Origin: Notolepis coatsorum
Lineage: Eukaryota; Chordata; Actinopteri; Aulopiformes; Paralepididae
Assembly: GCA_963971535.1 (NCBI GenBank)
Contig: OZ020590.1
Span: forward strand, 155,727,230 to 155,791,229
Length of the DNA stretch: 64,000 nucleotides
Direction: 5' to 3'
Shown one piece after another: positions 10,429 through 20,748 of this stretch (position 1 is its first letter; the number at the start of each line of letters is the position of its first letter). The notes beneath the pieces are model-generated. The model had not been told where the DNA came from, made no database searches, and saw only the letters and a program-made list of their open reading frames with translations. Both the position numbers and the translations under genes were made by a program.

Positions 10429-11437
10429 GTACGTACTTGATGGCCTCAGATCAGATATTTGGTAAGGATCCCAAAAAGAAACATGATGCTGCTGCTATAG
10501 CATGTGTGCGGTGCCGTGCTGTAGCCTAAGTAGTGAAGGGCTCCAACAGAAGAAAAAAAAACACATTATGTTCAATCGTACAAGAATCAAATGAACTGAC
10601 CCCACGATCTACACACAAAAACAATTATCTAAGCCTCCCCTCTGGTAAATCAAGTCAGTAATCTTCTCAAATCCAACCCCCACCAGATTAATTTAGCGGA
10701 TCGGTATTAATCCCTGGGTGTGTAATAATAAGTTTCAGCGTGACTCAGATACTGGTGGGTGGTGACCTCCCAACCGCAGACGCATGAGACCTCCTGGGAA
10801 CATGATCTGTCAGTAACTACTGGACTAGGAACACTGAGCAGAAAGAAAGCTGGTAGAATTCTGTATCTATTTATGTTTGTGTTTGGAAATAATGAGAAAA
10901 TAACTAAAACTGTTGATTGCAGAAAAGAAGAAGGATAAGGCCTCATAGAACACTGAGGAGGTTAGACACCACAGAGAGAAAGAGAGATTTGGTTGGAGAT
11001 TTGCACCAGTTATGTCATACTCCCAGATGGCAGCCGAGTCCAGTAATCTTTGACGTTTGACTCGTGTATTGAATTGTATCTTGTCGGGGGGATCTGTTGT
11101 AACAAGGATATTATTAGAGCAGGTTGAATTAGAGGAGGATATTGTAAATTGTTCCCAAATTCCATTTAGGGGGAATGAAATTGCGTCCAAACCGAATTTA
11201 CATAATTTGATAATAATCTCAAAGCCTCCTGAATAACCCCCTGCTAATGCCAACTTGTCCTGCTGGTTACACCCCTGTTGATCCAACATGATTACCTACC
11301 ACACTTCATCTGCACACAGAGCTGTTAAAACGGTCCTGATGAGAGGGATACAGCGGCCTGTATCTCAGCCGCTGTCGCCGGAGACCGGGGGAGGTCCGAA
11401 ACGCTTAGGATTCCCACCACCGTGATGTTCAAGTGTC
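10429..11437. other. Unassigned intergenic sequence
   Basis: The longest open stretch is on the minus strand (11289-10867, 140 codons). Its composition shows no motif and I recognise no family. G+C rises at 11330-11400. An old LINE leader is possible but not supported. Confidence 0.4.
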
Positions 11438-12345
11438 AAGTTTTGTTTAATTTGTCACACAGGCACGTGCTCACATAGAGCCCAAGGGGTGCTCGAGCAC
11501 CTGCCCTTTTGAGCCTCGTAAAAAAGTGCCATTCAATTTTTTTTTTACCGTTGCGCATATAGATTGCCCTTCCAACTGAAACATTTCAGGATAGAATAAA
11601 ATATTAGGTAAAGAGAGAGAGATGCCACATATTCCATTGCAGTTTGCACGGCCTCCTCAGCGTGCCTCTCTGCAGACCTATATATTTTATGCATAGCGTG
11701 GGTGGTGTTTCAAGTTTCTTTAATAGTTGTCATACAGAAGTACAGAATACTTTTATACAAAATGCTTCTTACTGTTACGCTGATGATGATGATAGAAACC
11801 GCTGTGGCACATACAGTTGAATGCTGGTATTACACTCACTGAGGGACACGAAGAAGTCAAGTCCGATGGGATTTGGGAATCTCAAATACAAATCGGGATT
11901 GGAATAAAAAAGGCATTTATATTAAACAATACAGAATATACAGCACTTCTTGGGGTCTGTAGGGTAAGCACTTATTCCCTCCGCCCTGAACATTTATGGA
12001 GATGTATGGGCCTTTTAAGTCAGTGATAAAAGTGCCTTTCAAGGATAAGTGAGCTCCTGCACTGATTATTATAGTTCAATATTCAATATTTGATCACCAA
12101 AACCCCCCAAAAAGCATAAAAAGGGGGTCCCCGCCCAAAAAGGGCCCCCAAAAATCTGGCTTGCGCGCGAAGCGCGTTCTGTTCTAACACACACAGGTAG
12201 TGCCCTTTTCAGCCTTTGAGCACCTGCCCCTCTAAAGTCCTGTGCACGTCCCTGTTGTCACATATAAGGTACATGTACATTACAGTGAAATGCTTGGTTC
12301 TGTATGAGCCCCCTAAGATTGTGCTTCATACAGTAAAGGTAAAAA
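11438..12345 (+). mobile_element. LINE 3' tail split by a MITE
   Basis: TCAAGTTTTGTTTAATTTGT at the left continues after the MITE as CATATAAGGTACATGTACAT, ACAGTGAAATGCTTGGTTCT and ATTGTGCTTCATACAGTAAA. The same tail recurs at 19050-19165. The coding part is absent. Confidence 0.65.
11460..12254. mobile_element. hAT-type MITE with exact target duplication
   Basis: The termini CAGGCACGTGCTCA and (reversed) CAGGGACGTGCACA are followed inward by GAGCACCTGCCC blocks. The 8-bp duplication TTGTCACA (11452-11459 and 12255-12262) is exact. Inside lie a reversed LINE-tail piece (11710-11770) and a copy of the dispersed repeat of 7144 (11949-12025). Confidence 0.85.
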
Positions 12346-12429
12346 GAATAAAGACCAAACACTATACAAGAAAATATACAATATACAAAACAAAAAAAAT
12401 GCTAAAATGCTAAAACGAGGTAGAGATGT

Positions 12430-12605
12430 AGTGCAAATCTTAACAGAGCATGAGTTGAGGAGGACCTTTAAGAAAGTGAATACCAGGAAAGCAGCAGGAC
12501 CGGACGGCATCCCCAGACGGACGGACGCGTCCTAAAAGTCTGTGCCCACCAACTGCATGGCCCCCGGTATTCACTGACATATTCCACCTGTCCCTGTCGT
12601 TGCCG
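12430..12605 (+). mobile_element. LINE reverse transcriptase fragment
   Basis: The translation contains ELRRTFKKVNTRKAAGPDGI, followed after a small break by LKVCAHQL and a trace of an IFHLSLS-like motif. This is the start of the RT domain of CR1/L2/Rex-type fish LINEs. It is a short fragment with at least one frame change. Confidence 0.75.
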
Positions 12606-12609
12606 ACAC

Positions 12610-12909
12610 AGGAGAGAGACTGAAGAAACCTGCCGGGAGGCGTCCACGACGTCTCAAGACGCCCGGAGAGAGAGCGAGACCTCGTGCCTCGGCGACGGTC
12701 TCGACTGTAACCGCGCACGGCGCGGCGGGGTGATGCTGCACGATGAAACGCACGGTAGTACGCGGAACAGGAGGAGCCCCTCGAGAATGGAGCCGCGCAG
12801 GTACACCATCCCTCCTCCCGCGCACACTCTCAGAGCCAAACACCTCCTGGCGTACCTTCCCAGAAGACCGCCGGCAGACTCCGTGCGCTACGCTCCTTAC
12901 CCTAAGAAG
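12610..12909 (+). other. G+C-rich, CpG-rich block; possible upstream exon or promoter of the Kir gene
   Basis: This block is far richer in CpG than the flanks. An open plus-strand frame (ATG 12730, second ATG 12787) ends CCTAAGAAG|GTACAA at 12909. If that were a donor, splicing to the acceptor at 13323 would keep the frame (phase 0) into the Kir exon and extend the protein at its N-terminus. The donor is weak, and both strands are open because of base composition, so this is only a candidate. A CpG-island promoter with an untranslated exon is equally possible. Confidence 0.25.
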
Positions 12910-13344
12910 GTACAACACGTATCCGTCATACCCCAAACCCCAAAAGTGCGGCTCTGTGACTTGTTTTTACAAGAAGCACAAAGGAGGAGTTCTAGGCCTT
13001 CTGGATATGAGCTAGAGTCTGGTGTTGGCGGGATGGACCGTACTTAGAGTAAGTAGAAGAAATGCATTGTAGGTTTTGGTCTTTTTGTATGTTGATGATG
13101 ATGATAAGAGAAAAATAAAACCCCACCGGCCTTATCCTTGAATGTATTCTGGACTAAGTCATCTCGAACGACAAATATCTTCTCAGATGGGGGTCCCTGA
13201 GACATTTCATCACACGTGTGTATCTGACACGCGTATCAATGTGGGAGTCCTTGACATGGAAAAGAGAACCCCTGTCTTAGCGTTTTAGTGACACCACTTG
13301 TTTCTCCTCTTCCTCCCTCCCAGGCTGCCTCTATAAAGTCCACC

Positions 13345-14557
13345 ATGGTCGTGCTGGGTCCCAGAGGAGCCTCTCCGATGTCCAGCTTGAGCGCCAGCAG
13401 CTACGACAACTACCCGCCTCTCCCCCTCCCGCTGTGCGCGGAGGCCTCCCCTTCCCTCCGGACGCAGAGCGTCGGCCACCGATCCCTTCAGCAGGACTCG
13501 ACCGGCCAAGAAGAAACCCCCCCCGCCGCCGGCGGTCATTACGCCGTCCAAGCAGCGGTGGAGGAGATCCCCCCGAAGCCCCCGCGCTCGCACCGCGGCC
13601 GGCACCTCAAGCGCTTCAGCTCCAGGTGGGTCAACGGCGGTGGCGCTCTCGGGGGCATCTACGCCAACGGTTCGGCGGAGAACCCGAGCGGCGGAAAACC
13701 CCACAAACAACGCTGCAAGCTGCTGGGGGGCGGCGACGACCGGCCCGCGGCACACGGCGGCAACCAGCGGCAGCGCTACGTGACCAAGGACGGCAAGTGC
13801 CGGGTGAACCTGGGCCCCATCGAGGACAGGAGCCGCTTCCTGTCGGACATTTTCACCACGCTGGTCGACCTCAAGTATCGGTGGTTCCTGTTCGTCTTCA
13901 CCATGTGCTACATCGTCACGTGGGTGGCCTTCGCCGAGGTCTACTTCCTGGACGCCTGGCTGCGCGACGACGTGGCCCACGTCAACGACCCGACGTGGCG
14001 GCCGTGCTTCCAGAACGTGGACAGCTTCCTGTCGGCGCTGCTGCTGTCTGTGGAGAGCCAGAGGACCATCGGCTACGGCTCCCGGATGGTGACGGCCCAC
14101 TGTCCCGAGGGCGTGGTGTTCCTCATGGCCCAGTCCATCGTCGGGTCCATCATCGACGCCCTCATGGTGGGCTGCATGTTCGTCAAGATCTCCCGGCCGC
14201 AGAAGAGGGCCCAGACGCTGATCTTCAGCAAGCACTGCGTCATCTCGGACCGCGACGAGAAGCTGTGCCTGTCCTTCCGCATCGGCGACCTGAGGGCGAG
14301 CCACATGGTGGACGCCAAGATCCGGGCCAAGCTGATCAAGTCTCGGCAGACCAAGGAGGGCGAGTTCATCCCCCTGGAGCAGTCGGAGATCAACTTGGGC
14401 TACGACACCGGGGGAGACCGCCTCCTGCTGGTCGAGCCGCAGACCATCACCCACGTCGTCAGCGACACCAGCCCCTTCTGGGAGCTGGGCGCCGCGCAAC
14501 TGAAGAGGGAGATGTTCGAGATCATCATCATCCTGGAGGGCATCGTGGAGGCGTCGG
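13345..14557 (+). CDS. Inward-rectifier K+ channel, Kir3 (GIRK)-like, coding exon 1
   Basis: This exon encodes most of a two-membrane-segment K+ channel subunit. The exon begins after a long pyrimidine tract and CAG (13323); the ATG at 13345 is in strong context (CCACCATGG). Residues 1-142 form a Pro/Ser/Gly-rich leader, much longer than the usual Kir3 N-terminus. The conserved core starts at [10 protein letters not shown] (143). TM1 is about 180-203, the filter TIGYG is 241-245 and TM2 is about 257-280 with Asp271 at the rectification-controller site. The cytoplasmic domain carries [13 protein letters not shown] and GDLRASH, which keeps the Asp of the Kir3 Na+ site. The exon ends GCGTCGG|GTACGT, phase 1, at the EAS|G-MTCQ position where I recall GIRK genes also being split. 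Arg240 directly before the filter is odd. Paralog assignment is left open. Confidence 0.92.
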
Positions 14558-14597
14558 GTACGTGGCATTGCTTCTCTTCTTCACATAATGTTTAATT

Positions 14598-14700
14598 TAG
14601 GGCCGTCAGTTTATCGCGTTAATTAAGTAAGGGATAATGTAATGCGAGGTCATTGTCGCAAAATAATTTTTTTAATCGCCTGACAGCACTAGTTTAATTA
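14598..14700. mobile_element. MITE fragment
   Basis: GGGCCGTCAGTTTATCGCGTTAATTAA at the left and TTTAATCGCCTGACAGCACTA at the right are imperfect inverted ends, and the family recurs at 42736. It is about 100 bp into the Kir intron. Confidence 0.5.
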
Positions 14701-14933
14701 TAAAAGTCTCACCTTGTCTTCTATACCATACAATTAGATGCTACAAGTACCGTTTTTTCCATGACACGGGTTCCTCGCTCATCTCCGTCACACAAGCCCA
14801 CCTGGTTCCAGGAACCAAGTGTGAAAGATTTCAGCCTTGTTTTATACCTGGCACTGGTCTTAAAACAAAGTGGGTCTAAACAAAGACAAGGCGGTTCACT
14901 CCGCCACCATGTTAGTGTGAAGGTAGGGCTGAC

Positions 14934-15640
<707 letters not shown>

Positions 15641-15789
15641 CAAAAAGGTGGTTACACACTTAGTAGGCTGGGGATGAGGGGAATCACTGCCTGCAGCCAG
15701 CAGGACACTAGCCTTGGGCTTTCACCACACGCTGTAAGGGGGAAGACAAAGAGCCATGCACAAGGGGGAACTCAAAATAGTACCTGCTT

Positions 15790-16145
15790 GTTCATTTTTT
15801 ATTGTATCCTTTATTTATCCAGGAATGCCCCATTGAGATACAAGATATCTTCTTCCAGGGAGTCCTGACCGACACGGCACACAACAAGTTTCAACATAAA
15901 AACAAGGGCATTAAAAAAAAACATACAAATCAAATACAAATACAGAAGGTCATTTGTGCAGTGGCAAGAAGCATAATCAGATCAGCAATAGCATCAGGTA
16001 AAACAGTTACATGTTTCATGAAGGGCTAATCGTAGCGTACCTTTAAAAGCATTCACAGTAGGAAGTGCCTCTAGACAAAGTTTCACTTGCAGCGTAGTCC
16101 ATAAAAAGGGAGCATATAGTGGGAGAATGCAGCTTTACCAAGCTC
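15790..16145 (-). mobile_element. LINE 3' end
   Basis: This is the reverse complement of the segment at 25661-25998, with AGGAATGCCCCATTGAGATA, GTCCTGACCGACACGGCAC and CACAGTAGGAAGTGCCTCTA. On the minus strand it reads as the last residues of a LINE RT ORF (FKGMLRLALYE-like) plus its 3' UTR. Confidence 0.75.
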
Positions 16146-16855
16146 TGACTGCATCAAAGGAACATTTAAAAGCATCCCTTAAAAGCAAACCAACACCTGC
16201 CTGTTAATACCTACTCGGCTTATTAAAAACAACAAATGCTGGAGAAAGGGAAAGGTACAACCATGGGGGAGGCAGCTACTAAAAACAGGAAAGGGGTAAT
16301 AAAATATTTTCTGATCCTGGGTCAGCAAACAACGGCCCAACGGCTAATTTAACCACAACAGTGAAAGGCCACTGGGGAAATCCAGAACCACTGTGCTCTG
16401 GGTGTGTAGTAGGGATCTCAGTCGACCTGTCAAAGGAGAGCTGAATGAGTGGCATACGCATTCACAGTTCAACATCGAATACTAACATGGAAGCAGAAAA
16501 GAGCGCTACCTGGGGAGATATAATTGAGTCGGTGCCCATGTCAAGGTGCCGTCAAGCTGAGTATGTTGTCACGTAGTTGGGTTGGAAATAGCATCGACAA
16601 GGCTGAATAACTGTCATGAAGGATAGAAGGCGGTCGGTGTCATTGTGTGTTGTGAGACGTCCTCATCATGGACTGTCGGCCCATATGATGTCTCCTAGTT
16701 TTAAACCCCAGATGTCAGCCTAAAATGTCACCGTGATGCTATAGGGAAGCTCCTCAAAGGGACAGCAGACAACCTGGAGCCAAAATAGTAGTTCACACAG
16801 GTTCAGTCACATCAATAACAATCAATGGCATGACGGTCCGGTCAACCTGTGACAT
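16146..16855. other. Kir intron sequence, unassigned
   Basis: No exon, repeat family or RNA gene was recognised in this stretch. Confidence 0.5.
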
Positions 16856-17244
16856 AAACACACTCCTAACAGCATCTTCAGTAAACAACACACTCCTAAC
16901 AGCATCTTCAGTAAACACACTCCTAACAGCATCTTCAGTAAACACACTCCTAACAGCATCTTCAGTAAACACTCCTAACAGCATCTTCAGTAAACACACT
17001 CCTAACAGCATCTTCAGTAAACACACTCCTAACAGCATCTTCAGTAAACAACACACTCCTAACAGCATCTTCAGTAAACAACACACTCCTAACAGCATCT
17101 TCAGTAAACAACACACTCCTAACAGCATCTTCAGTAAACAACACACTCCTAACAGCATCTTCAGTAAACAACACACTCCTAACAGCATCTTCAGTAAACA
17201 ACACACTCCTAACAGCATCTTCAGTAAACACACTCCTAACAGCA
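16856..17244. repeat. 28-32 bp minisatellite, about 13 copies
   Basis: The unit is ACACTCCTAACAGCATCTTC plus AGTAAACA or AGTAAACAAC. Length variants alternate. Open frames on both strands are artefacts of the repetition. The array is interrupted by an L2 LINE and resumes at 18133 with three diverged units. Confidence 0.95.
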
Positions 17245-18132
17245 GTGTATCATTCCATCCTCCACCAAGGATGGAATGATCCATCATTTTCCTCCTATCT
17301 CACTGACAGACATCAATTCATCTCCCTCTCCGGCCACACTTCTTCCCACTCCTCAGTCACACAGAGGGTCACTCAAGTCTCAGTCCTCGGCCCCTGCTCT
17401 TCATCTGCTACATTCTCCCCCTCGGTCACATCATTTGCAAATTATACAACCTCAACTTCCACTGCTACGCTGACGACACCCAAATATACATCAGCACACA
17501 ATCCCCTCACAACCCTCCCCTCAGTCACATTGAGTCCTGCATTTCCGAACTTCAAACCTGGATGACTCATAACCTCCTCAAATTAAACAGTGACAAGACG
17601 GAACTCTTCATCATCGGCACCAAAACCACCCTCAGTACCATCACCCCCTCCCCCCTAGTCCGCAACCTCTGTGTCATCCTTGACCCCACTCTCTCATTTG
17701 ACCCCCATGTCCGCTCCATTGTCAAAACCTCATACTTCCACCACCGCAACATTGCCAAAAGTCGTCACTGCCTCTCCCCCCCTGCTGCTGAATCCCTCAT
17801 ACACGCCTTCATCTCCACCCGCCTGGACTACTGCAACTCCCTCCTCACTGGCATCACCTCCCGCTCCCTCCATAAACTGCAGCCGCCCACCTCCTCACTA
17901 ACACCCGGTCCCGTGAACACATCACTCCTGTCCTCCACTCTCTCCCCTCCAACCTGTTTTGATCGTTGTTACTGTGGCTTTATGTTTTTGTGTATCCTGC
18001 TGTTTTCCCTGTTTCCCCCGTGGTCTTATGTTCCTTTTGTTTCTTTGTTTTTCTCTGTTTCCCCGCCTAATGTCAGCGACTTCGGGTTCTTGAGAAGCGC
18101 TTTACAAATAAAATGTATTATTATTATTATTA
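17245..18132 (+). mobile_element. L2-type LINE, 5'-truncated, inserted in the minisatellite
   Basis: The translation shows SSYLTDRHQFISLSGHTSS, then YADDTQIYIS (about 17465), LLKLNSDKTELF, SPLVRNLCVILDPTLSFDPH and FISTRLDYCNSLLTGI, the RT and C-terminal region of teleost L2 elements. It ends GAAGCGCTTTACAAATAAAA plus (ATT)n. There are frame changes, and the last part of the ORF is deleted. Confidence 0.9.
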
Positions 18133-19030
18133 TCTTCAGTAAACACACTCCTAACAACATCTTCAAAGTAAACACACTCCTAGCATCATCTTCAAAAGAG
18201 ATACAAATACGACAATGAGTAAGAAATAGAAAGAATAAGAAATAGAAAAATAACATAAAACAGGTGAAGAAAGTTCTATGTTTTTCAATGTGTAAATAAT
18301 GTATATATATCGGTGGGTGACAGCATTTACTCAGACGGATCTATAGATATTGAAAGTAGCCAGCAGCCAGTTCTGTGTCTCCACGGTAGCAAGCAGGGTG
18401 TGTGGCTCCGAGGTCGTTCGGCAGCTTGTTAACATAAACACTGATAAGGACTGAGAGCAGGCAGGATTGGTCAGAGAGAACTATGGAGAGTTTGACATCG
18501 ATAGAACCATGCTAAAGGTGAAGATCAGTTGCCATGGCAGTGTGTCACATAGTAACGAGGAGAGGGGGCGGGCCTGTTGTTAGGGGGAAGAAGTTATGAT
18601 GTGAGTTTCTTCCGGGTAAGGTTAGATCTAGACATGAAGCAGACGCGAGCAGACGTGGATCAGAGACTTTCATCCCTCCCCACCCTCGCTGGGTGGGGGA
18701 GGGGAAATAGTGACACATCATCATTAGCTTCGGCTAACAGGAAATGGTGGTTGGCTACGACGAGAGAGAGAGAACCATTGGATTGAAGAGAATTAAGACT
18801 GAACAATGACAATACAGAATGGGTTACATCGGGTACAAGGCTATGTTTATTTTCATCTGAGGAAAGAGATCACGTTGCAGTGTCTTTTCTTATGACTAAC
18901 GGATGTACTAACAGGGGTTGATACAAACACAACGCAGAACAGAGTCACAAAGGAGATGATGAGATGAGATTGGCTGATTACAGAAAAATCGAACACAGGG
19001 TAGGTCGTGAAATCAGACTATCCTAGCTTA
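18133..19030. other. Kir intron sequence, mostly unassigned
   Basis: The first 65 bp are diverged minisatellite units. The rest shows no recognised exon or element. Confidence 0.5.
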
Positions 19031-19031
19031 A

Positions 19032-19101
19032 AAAAGCCCAGTTTAAGTTTCAAGTTTTGTTTTATAAATAAAACAAAACTTGAAACTTAAACTGGGCTTT
19101 T
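19032..19101. repeat. 70-bp near-perfect palindrome
   Basis: The arms 19032-19065 and 19068-19101 pair at all 34 positions around a 2-nt centre; the left arm contains GCCCAGTTTAAGTTTCAAG. It adjoins a LINE tail (GGTACATTACAGTGAAATGC at 19102-19165) like that at 12266. The arm includes the CAAGTTTTGTTT start of that LINE tail. Confidence 0.95.
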
Positions 19102-19292
19102 GGTACATTACAGTGAAATGCTTGGTTCTGTATGAGCCTCCTGAGATTGTGCTTCATACAGTAAAAAAAATAAGTAAAAGCTAAGGGTTGAGTAATTTCA
19201 ACCGGCGATAATTACTCAGACTATAATCACACCATCAACATCCCTATAGATGTCAGTTGGCCCGATGCTTGCTGGGATTTGACGCCATCCGC

Positions 19293-19746
19293 TAGGGCTG
19301 TACCGAATGTCATTTTTTAACATTCGAAGCATCGATTGAAGTATTCGAACGAAGCTTCGAATGTCTATAAAACAAAATGTAATTTTTTAACTAAATCCTC
19401 AAAGTGATTAATCTGATTAAATTAGTCTTTTTTCTTTTATTAAGTCAACTTTCTTTAATGAATATAACTCAGTTTCGTCAACATAAATAATCCAATAAGG
19501 GCACGGTTGGTATGAAAGTGATGGTGACGTCTTATAGTATAATATTATAATATTAGTGTAGCCTAATCTTTAACTGCAACTGTGAAGAAAACCCCCATTG
19601 GTTTAAACAGATTGAATAGACACAAAAAAAAGATTAAAATATATATATATATTTTTTTTTATTAAAAAAAAGAAAATTCGAATGTTGATTTAGAATTCGA
19701 ATGTCAACATTATGATCGAAGCTTCGAAGCATTCGGTACAGCCCTA
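19293..19746. mobile_element. hAT-type MITE immediately upstream of Kir exon 2
   Basis: The terminal repeats are TAGGGCTGTACCGAATG and CATTCGGTACAGCCCTA, with ATTCGAAGC motifs inside both ends. The flanks CCATCCGC (19285-19292) and CCAGCCGC (19747-19754) match at 7 of 8 bases. It ends 43 bp before the exon. A 3'-end fragment of the same family is at 9822-9882. Confidence 0.85.
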
Positions 19747-19789
19747 CCAGCCGCTGACCCTCGGTGCGGTCTCTCTCTCGTGTTTGCAG
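19747..19789 (+). promoter_or_regulatory. 3' splice-site region of Kir exon 2
   Basis: A branch-point-like CTGAC (19754-19758), a pyrimidine-rich stretch and TTTGCAG lie in the 43 bp between the MITE and the exon. The MITE therefore stopped just short of the probable branch site. Confidence 0.6.
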
Positions 19790-19965
19790 GTATGACGTGC
19801 CAGGCCAGGACCTCCTACACCGTGGATGAGATCCTGTGGGGCCACCGGTTCGAGTCCTGCATGTCCGTGGATAAGGGGGCGTTCCTCGTGGACTACAGCG
19901 CGTTCAACAAGACCTTCGAGGTGCAGATGTCCCCGCTGAGCGCTAAAGAGCGGAGCGCAGAATGA
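19790..19965 (+). CDS. Inward-rectifier K+ channel, Kir3 (GIRK)-like, coding exon 2
   Basis: This exon completes the channel. It starts GT ATG ACG TGC, giving [20 protein letters not shown], the most conserved C-terminal GIRK segment, then [14 protein letters not shown] and a short tail KERSAE before TGA at 19963-19965. Joined to 13345-14557 it gives 1389 nt, or 462 residues. The tail is short compared with GIRK1, which has a long C-terminus, so the extra length of this protein is all at the N-terminus. The exon is G+C-rich like exon 1. Confidence 0.92.
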
Positions 19966-20097
19966 ACCGGAAGAGACGCCCCTCCTCACATTAGAACAGA
20001 ATAGAATAGATCCTCTTACCATGCGAGGGCCCACATGCACTTTGGCGACCTCTAGCGGCTCGGGTGTGCATATTCTTTAATACAATATATATATCGA

Positions 20098-20103
20098 ATT
20101 AAA
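20098..20103 (+). terminator. Candidate poly(A) signal of the Kir gene
   Basis: ATTAAA is a common variant poly(A) signal and lies about 130 bp after the stop, directly before the inverted-repeat element at 20115. No AATAAA is nearer. Confidence 0.35.
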
Positions 20104-20114
20104 GCCCCTTTTGT

Positions 20115-20748
20115 TGCCGGTGTCGTGCCAAAATCTTACCGCTTGCCATAATCTTACCGCACCCACTCAGTCAGCGTTGGTTAATACTGCTGGAGCATTG
20201 GTTCATTTTGGTCCGATTTCCTTTGTGACTGCTCCCACGGGCCGAATATTGCCCCGATCCTCGCGAGATTAAATCCACGGGTACCTCTCGGCGTGCCGAA
20301 GCTTTTCCTAAATCACTTCCATCATCGAAAACGAGGGGAAAAGGTCGACCCTGAAAATGTCGCGTGATTTTAAAAACGAGCCTATTATGGGCTCCACGCG
20401 AGCTTTCTACCGTGGGTACATCTGGGCGTCCCGCAACTTTTACTCATTCACATGTAGCCCCGAAAATGCTTAGAAAAGGAAAGCCGAAAGCGTGGAATAA
20501 ACTCGCCGAAACGGAAAAGTGTCCCACGGGCGCGCCGTGATTCCGATCTGCGTGAAAATATTCACGGCCATAGAGGAGACCGTGTGACACCTTTTTGCAA
20601 CCGAATATGTGTCTCGAATTTACTCCCACGCGGCGCGCAAAATCACGCAAGGAAATCGGGCCAAAATGCTCCAGCAGTATTAACCAACGCTGACTGAGTG
20701 GGTGCGGTAAGATTATGGCAAGCGGTAAGATTTTGGCACGACACCGGT
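20115..20748. mobile_element. Non-autonomous DNA element with inverted repeats of about 110 bp
   Basis: The left end contains CCGGTGTCGTGCCAAAATCT, GCTTGCCATAATCTTACCGC, CACTCAGTCAGCGTTGGTTA and TGCTGGAGCAT, then GGTCCGATTTCCTT. The right end (about 20645-20748) is its reverse complement with few changes. Each arm also has an internal repeat of AATCTTACCGC. The centre is CpG-rich with CCCACGGG-like motifs. There is no coding region. The target duplication is unclear, so the superfamily is not assigned. High CpG content suggests a young insertion or a methylation-free site. Confidence 0.75.

Noticed and set aside
10867-11289. 140-codon minus-strand ORF
   Set aside because: No known domain, no splice or promoter context, and A/T-rich surroundings. 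Left as unassigned.
13285-14568. 427-codon open frame on the minus strand over Kir exon 1
   Set aside because: It is antisense to a clearly conserved channel exon and results from G+C-rich codon use. It has no domain of its own.
13434-14588. Second long plus-strand frame over Kir exon 1
   Set aside because: It is the +1 shadow of the channel frame, Arg/Pro-rich and without motifs.
16793-17287. Repetitive ORFs of 149-164 codons
   Set aside because: They come from a minisatellite open on both strands; there is no start context or splice signal.
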